This document shows positions 9,201 through 9,751 of a DNA stretch of 9,751 bases, piece by piece. The translations under genes were made by a program, and so were the position numbers. Numbering within the stretch: position 1 is the first letter of the stretch; every line of letters begins with the position of its first letter. Source of the stretch: Eubacterium sp. (GTDB taxonomy: Bacteria; Bacillota; Clostridia; Oscillospirales; Acutalibacteraceae). The DNA lies in assembly GCA_029054965.1 (NCBI GenBank), contig JAIDEF010000071.1, positions 1 through 9,751 on the forward strand. Direction: 5' to 3'. Below the pieces are notes generated by a model. It worked only from the letters and a program-made list of their open reading frames with translations, was not told where the DNA came from and did not search any database.

Positions 9201-9433
9201 ATATCAGAGCTTATGGATTAAATATTCTGAATAATAATGACAATACTGCAAAGAAATATCCTGCTTCAAAGAAGGCTGTTTCAGGTCAGTTCTATATGTC
9301 GTTGAGTGAAGCTGCATATGCTAAGTATTCGGCTGATCCTTATCAGATTCAGTGCTTTGTAACATATTCATTCAGCTATGAATTTAATGGCAAGGTATAT
9401 CAGATTAATACAACTGATTACTTTAACGTATAA
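170..9433 (+). CDS. Giant secreted multidomain GH43 protein, probable endo-1,5-alpha-L-arabinanase
   Basis: This encodes a 3087-residue exported protein probably acting on plant arabinan outside the cell. Domains in order: Sec signal peptide 1-32; LamG-like 36-250; beta-rich module of unknown family about 300-575; FIVAR-like helices 598-710 (YTDETWGPFIAAYNKA); three FN3-associated/chitobiase-C-like domains 712-982; second LamG-like 985-1260; GH43 propeller about 1265-1640 with candidate catalytic D1277, D1437 and E1503; GH43 C-terminal beta domain 1641-1785; unclassified 1786-2255; FIVAR-like helices 2256-2683; C-terminal beta region 2684-3087 with InlB-B-like repeats. The frame is open throughout, so the gene is intact. 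The usual bacterial Abn2-type enzyme is only about 450-500 residues. No dockerin, LPXTG, SLH domain or C-terminal membrane helix is visible, so how it is retained is unknown. A 51-codon gene follows 18 bases after the stop. The fold assignment is strong; arabinan specificity is inferred from motif similarity, and a related GH43 substrate is possible. Confidence 0.9.
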   Translation: MKVSLSKRLLSAFLAVLMIVTSIPMMSLTAFAAEDSPEVLFYDFCGGNSATYDDNEKGRVVDVSKHTQSVKEYTPVASSNGYTISFNYNPLKLNTDGSMSGGNESIINIGTPSNAAGSRTYFNLYEDGKMHWTWDIDNGNGNNYFDAVNVFGDKLTADEWHEITIVVTPVGNLDIIKIYVDNVLTKTIDLTAGTKEEMGVTSVSLYPGKCVSAYLAEARPVYYGLSVEYGDWSDAKDGYIDDVIIRNNAGATIEMLKQVMTDYEKSMSDETIYMNMRAAYLAYVEANKVYDAYYYGGNKGNVVSQDDITTAYWHMRLNYGNMWTNKWEDYANTVTANATGSFTRSNGDITGNEAALYQNLLYAGTANADLKISGDSNVVITDNIKNWLRYPEVVMLYDGVTNHTPTVPIMICINKNGGNNERWVHAITLTTNNSNDIVLTDGWRSAYNSYGDWNFSNAYNNGVVTSSSTSSTQGFKVGNKGLISANNTATSGFANTMQFAGRFKTGEFVRATNLTVTSYISNANDGRVDNYVSVLNPSLPVYVVNYKGIKDIISNNAYRLANVTDYKQGGADVFLRAYDRLMKNPNSFFVDADGNPVNGWEACKTNYDTAYTNFMKEVTAVEPNYELIRQALTTQYLNPDTKQLASPMERVNGRGQQNYTDETWGPFIAAYNKAQEAMAKVVTDGYTAIDASIAEEVTTTFRALRMAQVDTMEPVMSYESGSTLGPDMTISISANPDDTSDLTGAVIKYKVTYDNEARPLRSDLASADDYTEDFAPFAGSSEHSLAYVSAAFFKDGKPISNMTVCSYYILEGPDMSVASGTAIAADEKITLSPAPDGAGNVYEGPIEYRINDGEWTSYSEPIVPFAGLNSSEVTVYARQTVEGETSAISSATYVRATSKDLAITSEMGNKVSSQSTITITDPENVDATIKYTMNVNGEEKVKAATYSAPITLSDLGNIEYIIVNAWRDYQGEETAVKKIFLSDDLDTLALRESFDNASINGLTFSSTPDLGSNYSGKFTEQAGSVVAGAGNIDGNANGYDWSSGWRENALKINANSSVKQHLEIANPIASREANKVAAQNNGITLSYWRYIERDGKVVDDITQYAGNDYWYTGVGFKAADSNEEYFLANMNGWATFRNNYGNAAGFRYQDIKADPQNKTLHAAGNYSGQWMNIVITVDPNAETNNVMVYTNGEPHESTYAGDFGNSKGLANEIINFISRDDTVLTIGDNGMNYWANGFDTYIDDVRVYTEVLSQVDINNMYTDEYSDVWSEKALAHDPTAVTVYTLADGRTVGQEYMDANPGTSYSKIDYYMFGTGLTVYHSDDAYIWKAVGDEKGRCGYQNQQLFGSDYVTALAGPLGWTKASPENKPGAGYLVWAPHVMYNTTINKWCFYGSTSAWGALQSEIFMGTSDNITGPYTNITTIARSVSTENKVNAIDPATFYSPDGTLYMVYGSYQTGIAIKKLNADGTCIGGESKYIADLNSSLDDGGAKLITTVEGIGSGEGPFVKYRNGWYYLYVAYGGNGWNYTTRVFRSKNPEGPYAGINGVEANSTLSNDERMRGNQFMSSYLIQGNEWINSGTAHNSIFNAENDKGEIVTLNAVHSRPLATSQTDKMNAVEDGAMATRQSDLSGNNTVINMVGYTESGWPVTFPLKYNGTDSLKLGNVTARDLAGIYAGNKFDMGLAWNQYNGLYTFRMVAADDYTGVLYGTEYNGTLFTFDFKIINYDTNTWVQFKNSEGIVVREATVATQVKDGKTVYELGFINCDATSESYGKQVWCYKGQDLPNPDDVESNAVAVDMDQIIYTHKANEEYYLYGQEISDNLDYDPITHNFGERATKIRVKYPYRIDTSDPGAVYCYSDEQICADYGCSGSGLYAELVKEAKAEGEYSEYILRGYVSDYFKYNTDTDSYTEDGVILIISYKDENGKEYSEFAFSYVMPNPAMAHTLQFMRNQNERVGNDKRISTGLYTRFIGSEGAATEIVSTLTKSPHATFTTEPIRDTGTFKYLATFGDAESINDANYETPALIESQFNKFDKTVGVNAGSFGAAEHNDNQDGWYTNTSAVVQADYYLDYSNPDNPIINRDSNGVPTGYSIKYLATNLQWKPKTNSQYGTSYMNNRTGLSADLTYTANTDILVDTSLQQMDKYLIGENGRKVMSGSVTNSTYSDPNFESGLVPAFTKISGTQATTNSWTGQIVLTGKDSIDKLPLVDSSDPNAAEKSSNFIMEQGTNNWWKQGLSSNYTSEEIYSYYNIGVSTCDKGAVREFVETFANKKLNIVRNKATGKIESIEAVGDLVGSDYSAASYREYMRALSEGFFFVENTKNTRYEENGVEKAYTTAYGTTPDGGTHSYIYTDEIGNNIFGDDTTNTDPVQSQIIENIISKYEALFTIEKFNSCQETINENKEFVEIQKENGNYTDETVNDFNDFLTEASKYFEYYLDKENPVENQDYWRYTKLTGSEYDELLELVDSYKRSLMPVVDSTELQTQVDIKTPLLNDGIFAENESGEKVQVKTMSSWIAMDKAVSKAKQDKIDTAGNAKYETLEPETIILDNKEYTYAEPDINTLSADQILVNDDTDVVKATELKDCDASDRYVSYDAVVDVVSAMERDRYTPEALAKFDEFVDQLSNGTDLTKPSVYVFATDDIAANYNKVTGDNVVAGTKLCATAQDETDQLTTKLLEMLNGLEVNVYTAYFTIQKSDKNGVPENIVPNDKGYYTYTKDYGEMFTFDTGADDNAVVTWLVQTFRKGDLDKYMNAVDDEDGNKVYNGEIIKPLAVSRLSSYTGADMLRKADCDMRVTAQINASETAGTGVVLKVYNGYNNITDVIYAADIETAKSKLVDPVMPFYNFKEWNIIDQGDNKFVAKPVFDSIPTVTVTVSEGNSLAGKKLSGNIAESGTEVTVSTSNAEFYAWAVKTADNKYQIVSYSKSYTFVAIVDEAYTLITTDGDKYYADGTELTADMVDQFVNTTDNGMTADEYLKLKLDNKAPFIYKQGADLGGRKIFIRVTSGADENDIRAYGLNILNNNDNTAKKYPASKKAVSGQFYMSLSEAAYAKYSADPYQIQCFVTYSFSYEFNGKVYQINTTDYFNV
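275..919 (+). other. N-terminal LamG / concanavalin-A-like domain (residues 36-250)
   Basis: The domain opens with a strand ending in DF (VLFYDF) and closes with YIDDVIIRN, the closing-strand signature of bacterial LamG-type jelly rolls (IDDV.IYN). The middle holds EWHEITIVV followed by KIYVDN, the usual pair of strands for this fold. Such domains commonly bind carbohydrate or mediate protein contacts; binding here is inferred. I assign the fold from motif pattern, not from a profile search. Confidence 0.7.
1961..2299 (+). other. FIVAR-like helical module (residues 598-710)
   Basis: The segment is alpha-helical and contains YTDETWGPFIAAYNKAQEAM, very close to the FIVAR pattern YT.ESW..F..AL..A. 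It is followed by a second helix ending TFRALRMAQ. FIVAR modules act as rod-like spacers or sugar-binding elements in large Gram-positive surface proteins. Here it separates the N-terminal beta modules from the FN3-associated array. Confidence 0.65.
2303..3115 (+). other. Three tandem FN3-associated / chitobiase-C-like domains (residues 712-982)
   Basis: There are three consecutive beta units of about 85-100 residues. Each starts with a proline- or acid-rich strand, then a polar TI(S/T) strand, an IKY or IEYRIN strand, a short loop ending in P(F/I), and a strand of the type VTVYARQTVEG or YIIVNAWRDYQG. Boundaries are near residues 810 and 896. The second unit (YRINDGEWTSYSEPI) is the clearest match to the FN3-associated or CHB_HEX_C_1 pattern. 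They are probable spacers linking the N-terminal part to the second LamG and the GH43 domain. Confidence 0.6.
3122..3949 (+). other. Second LamG-like domain preceding GH43 (residues 985-1260)
   Basis: The domain begins LRESFDNASINGLTF, has ITLSYWRYIER in the middle and GQWMNIVITVDP followed by VMVYTNGEP, then ends TYIDDVRVYTEVLSQVDI. That closing signature (IDDVRVY...LS..DI) is characteristic of LamG/concanavalin-A-like domains attached to glycoside hydrolases. The close junction with GH43 suggests it helps place the catalytic domain on substrate; that role is inferred. Confidence 0.8.
3962..5089 (+). other. GH43 catalytic propeller, Abn2-type endo-arabinanase (residues ~1265-1640)
   Basis: The GH43 landmarks occur in order. 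HDP with D1277 is the probable general base. MFGTGLTVYHSDD is the first-blade strand pair. WAPHVMYN is at W1376. NAIDPATFY carries D1437, the probable pKa-tuning acid, and is followed by DGTLYMVYGS. GEGPFVKYRNGWYYLYVAYG carries E1503, the probable general acid. GTAHNS carries H1582, matching the histidine near the central metal site in this family. FRSKNPEGPY and MGTSDNITGPY are also typical. The EGP motif rather than EAP fits Abn2-like arabinanases as I recall them. All catalytic residues are present, so activity is expected. Oddities are an extra loop of about 25 residues soon after HDP (around 1281-1308) and H1379 where WAPD is usual. Confidence 0.85.
5090..5524 (+). other. GH43 C-terminal beta domain (residues 1641-1785)
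   Basis: The segment starts SGWPVTFPLKYNG around W1646, matching the GWPV.(A/F)P.RY junction that joins the propeller to the C-terminal beta domain in Abn2-type arabinanases. It then has LAGIYAGNKFDMG and several beta strands up to YKGQDLPNP. In the family this domain packs on the propeller and is needed for a complete enzyme, which supports placing the protein in this GH43 group. Confidence 0.7.
5525..6934 (+). other. Unclassified region after GH43 (residues 1786-2255)
   Basis: I recognise no family in these roughly 470 residues. The first part is beta-like and contains three closely spaced cysteines (C1856, C1863, C1868) in a protein with few cysteines, which is unusual for an exported clostridial protein. 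The later part is rich in Asn, Thr, Tyr, Gly and Trp (for example EQGTNNWWKQGLSSNY), consistent with beta-sandwich carbohydrate-binding or adhesive modules. No function is claimed. Confidence 0.35.
6935..8218 (+). other. FIVAR-like helical region (residues 2256-2683)
   Basis: This is a long, mainly alpha-helical, acidic stretch. FIVAR-like patterns recur: CDKGAVREFVETF with SYREYMRALSEGFFFVEN; NYTDETVNDFNDFLTEASKY followed by YDELLELVDSYKRSL; and YTPEALAKFDEFVDQLSNG followed by TTKLLEMLNGL. Each has an aromatic-x-x-aromatic/acidic start and a following helix ending in a leucine-rich turn. The repeats are diverged and boundaries are approximate. A spacer or stalk role is inferred. Confidence 0.5.
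8219..9430 (+). other. C-terminal beta region with InlB-B-like repeats (residues 2684-3087)
   Basis: Two units resemble InlB-B/Listeria-Bacteroides repeats. One has DPVMPFYNFKEWN around W2849, then FVAKPVFDS. The other has VTVSTSNAEFYAWAV around W2909, then SYSKSYTFVAIVDEAYTLI. The last 120 residues contain KIFIRVTSGADENDIRAYG and end FNGKVYQINTTDYFNV, a beta fold I cannot name. There is no sorting signal, dockerin or membrane segment at the end. Attachment through protein or glycan contacts, or release, are both possible. Confidence 0.5.
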
Positions 9434-9437
9434 AATT

Positions 9438-9442
9438 GGAGG
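9438..9442 (+). promoter_or_regulatory. Ribosome binding site of the small acidic ORF
   Basis: GGAGG lies nine bases before the ATG at 9452 and five bases after the preceding stop codon. It is the main evidence that the following short ORF is translated. Confidence 0.85.
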
Positions 9443-9451
9443 TGCGGAAAA

Positions 9452-9607
9452 ATGACAAAAAAATATTTACCTCCTGAGTTTGAAGTAGATTTATTCAATT
9501 TAAGCAGTTCATCTGTGGTAACTACCAGCGGTAATATGGAAATTCCCGGCGGTGATGTCGACATTGACCTTGCTGATATTGAAGCAGCAAATGCTCTTGA
9601 ATATTAA
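9452..9607 (+). CDS. Small acidic peptide co-transcribed with the GH43 gene, function unknown
   Basis: This is a complete 51-codon ORF with a consensus ribosome binding site, 18 bases after the giant gene and directly before a terminator, so it is very likely real and in the same operon. The product starts MTKKYLPPEFEVDLF, then has a serine run (18-21), VVTTSG (22-27), PGGDVDID (32-39) and ends DLADIEAANALEY. It has two basic and ten acidic residues, no cysteine, no tryptophan, and no signal peptide or membrane helix. From memory, the pattern of a YxxPE(F/L)EV start followed by a V(I/V)T(T/A)SG motif recurs in short uncharacterised Clostridia proteins; this was not checked. The GG at 33-34 could suggest a leader-type cleavage site, and GDVDIDLADIEAANALEY is faintly reminiscent of half a dockerin repeat without the NGDG loop. 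Neither reading is established. Confidence 0.8.
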   Translation: MTKKYLPPEFEVDLFNLSSSSVVTTSGNMEIPGGDVDIDLADIEAANALEY

Positions 9608-9614
9608 CAAATTG

Positions 9615-9647
9615 AAAAGCAGTAGGCGAAAGCCTGCTGCTTTTTTT
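9615..9647 (+). terminator. Intrinsic terminator of the two-gene operon
   Basis: AGCAGTAGGC (9618-9627) pairs with GCCTGCTGCT (9632-9641) around a GAAA tetraloop, giving a 10-bp stem with one G-U pair, and the T-run (9641-9647) follows directly. An A-run before the left arm can pair with the T-run. It begins eight bases after the small ORF stop, so one transcript probably ends here and includes both genes. Confidence 0.93.
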
Positions 9648-9655
9648 AATTTATA

Positions 9656-9751
9656 GGTAGTCCACCGTTCCCTCGAATTTCTGTCTGCTGCAATATCTCC
9701 TGTAGCGGTAGGCAGACTGTCCATGGAATTTCTGTCTGCTGCAATATCTCC
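9656..9751. repeat. Two units of a 51-bp direct repeat, running off the right edge
   Basis: A 26-base block at 9675-9700 (core TTTCTGTCTGCTGCAATATC) recurs exactly at 9726-9751, and GGTAG at 9656-9660 recurs at 9707-9711, both at an offset of exactly 51 bases. About 14 bases between GGTAG and the block differ. The second copy ends at the window edge, so the number of units is unknown. The period is a multiple of three, and on the minus strand the block reads GDIAADRNS. The 25-base gap between exact blocks is short for CRISPR spacers, and the block lacks a typical CRISPR repeat end. An intergenic repeat family or a tandem-repeat remnant is the simplest reading. Confidence 0.75.

Noticed and set aside
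8219..9430. A dockerin, LPXTG sorting signal, SLH domain or C-terminal membrane helix in the large protein.
   Set aside because: I looked for GDVNGDG-type repeats, LPxTG followed by a hydrophobic stretch, and SLH motifs and found none. The protein ends with a polar beta segment, TTDYFNV.
9509..9724. A 71-codon minus-strand reading frame covering the terminator and the repeat.
   Set aside because: It runs antisense through the small ORF and the terminator stem, has no ribosome binding site near its ATG, and its open frame in the right part comes from the 51-bp repeat. It is kept only as an observation about the repeat.
9675..9751. A CRISPR array at the right edge.
   Set aside because: Only two copies are visible, the 25-base gap is shorter than normal spacers, GGTAG is also shared within the gap, and no cas gene is in the window.

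Overview
The window looks like a low-GC Gram-positive gut or rumen anaerobe of the class Clostridia (Ruminococcus/Eubacterium-like). The evidence is the AT-rich DNA, the strong AGGAGG-type ribosome binding sites, the Sec signal peptide style of the large protein (LLSAFLAVLMIV then an AFA cleavage site), and its FIVAR, LamG and FN3-associated modules, which are typical of large secreted proteins in that group. The genus assignment is inference.

Layout. Bases 1-169 are a leader without a credible gene. It holds a perfect TATAAT box (its -35 would lie off the left edge), a 36-71 inverted repeat with 8-bp perfect arms, weaker pairings further down, and a strong Shine-Dalgarno. Bases 170-9433 are a single uninterrupted gene for a 3087-residue secreted protein. 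Its order is: signal peptide; LamG-like domain; an unnamed beta-rich module; FIVAR-like helices; three FN3-associated/chitobiase-C-like domains; a second LamG-like domain; a GH43 five-bladed propeller of the Abn2 endo-arabinanase type with its C-terminal beta domain; about 470 residues I cannot classify; a long FIVAR-like helical stretch; and a C-terminal beta region with InlB-B-like repeats. I see no dockerin, LPXTG motif, SLH domain or C-terminal membrane helix.

Eighteen bases after its stop, with its own ribosome binding site, is a 51-codon ORF (9452-9607) encoding a very acidic, cysteine-free peptide. A strong intrinsic terminator (9615-9647) closes the pair, so the two genes probably form a two-gene operon. 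The last 96 bases (9656-9751) are two units of a 51-bp direct repeat running off the right edge.

How the genes may work together: the large protein is probably an extracellular or cell-surface enzyme that binds plant polysaccharide through its LamG and other beta modules and cuts alpha-1,5-arabinan (pectin side chains) with its GH43 domain, the FIVAR helices acting as spacers. The role of the small acidic peptide is unknown. Its tight coupling to a giant secreted enzyme with no visible anchor makes it the least explained element in the window.
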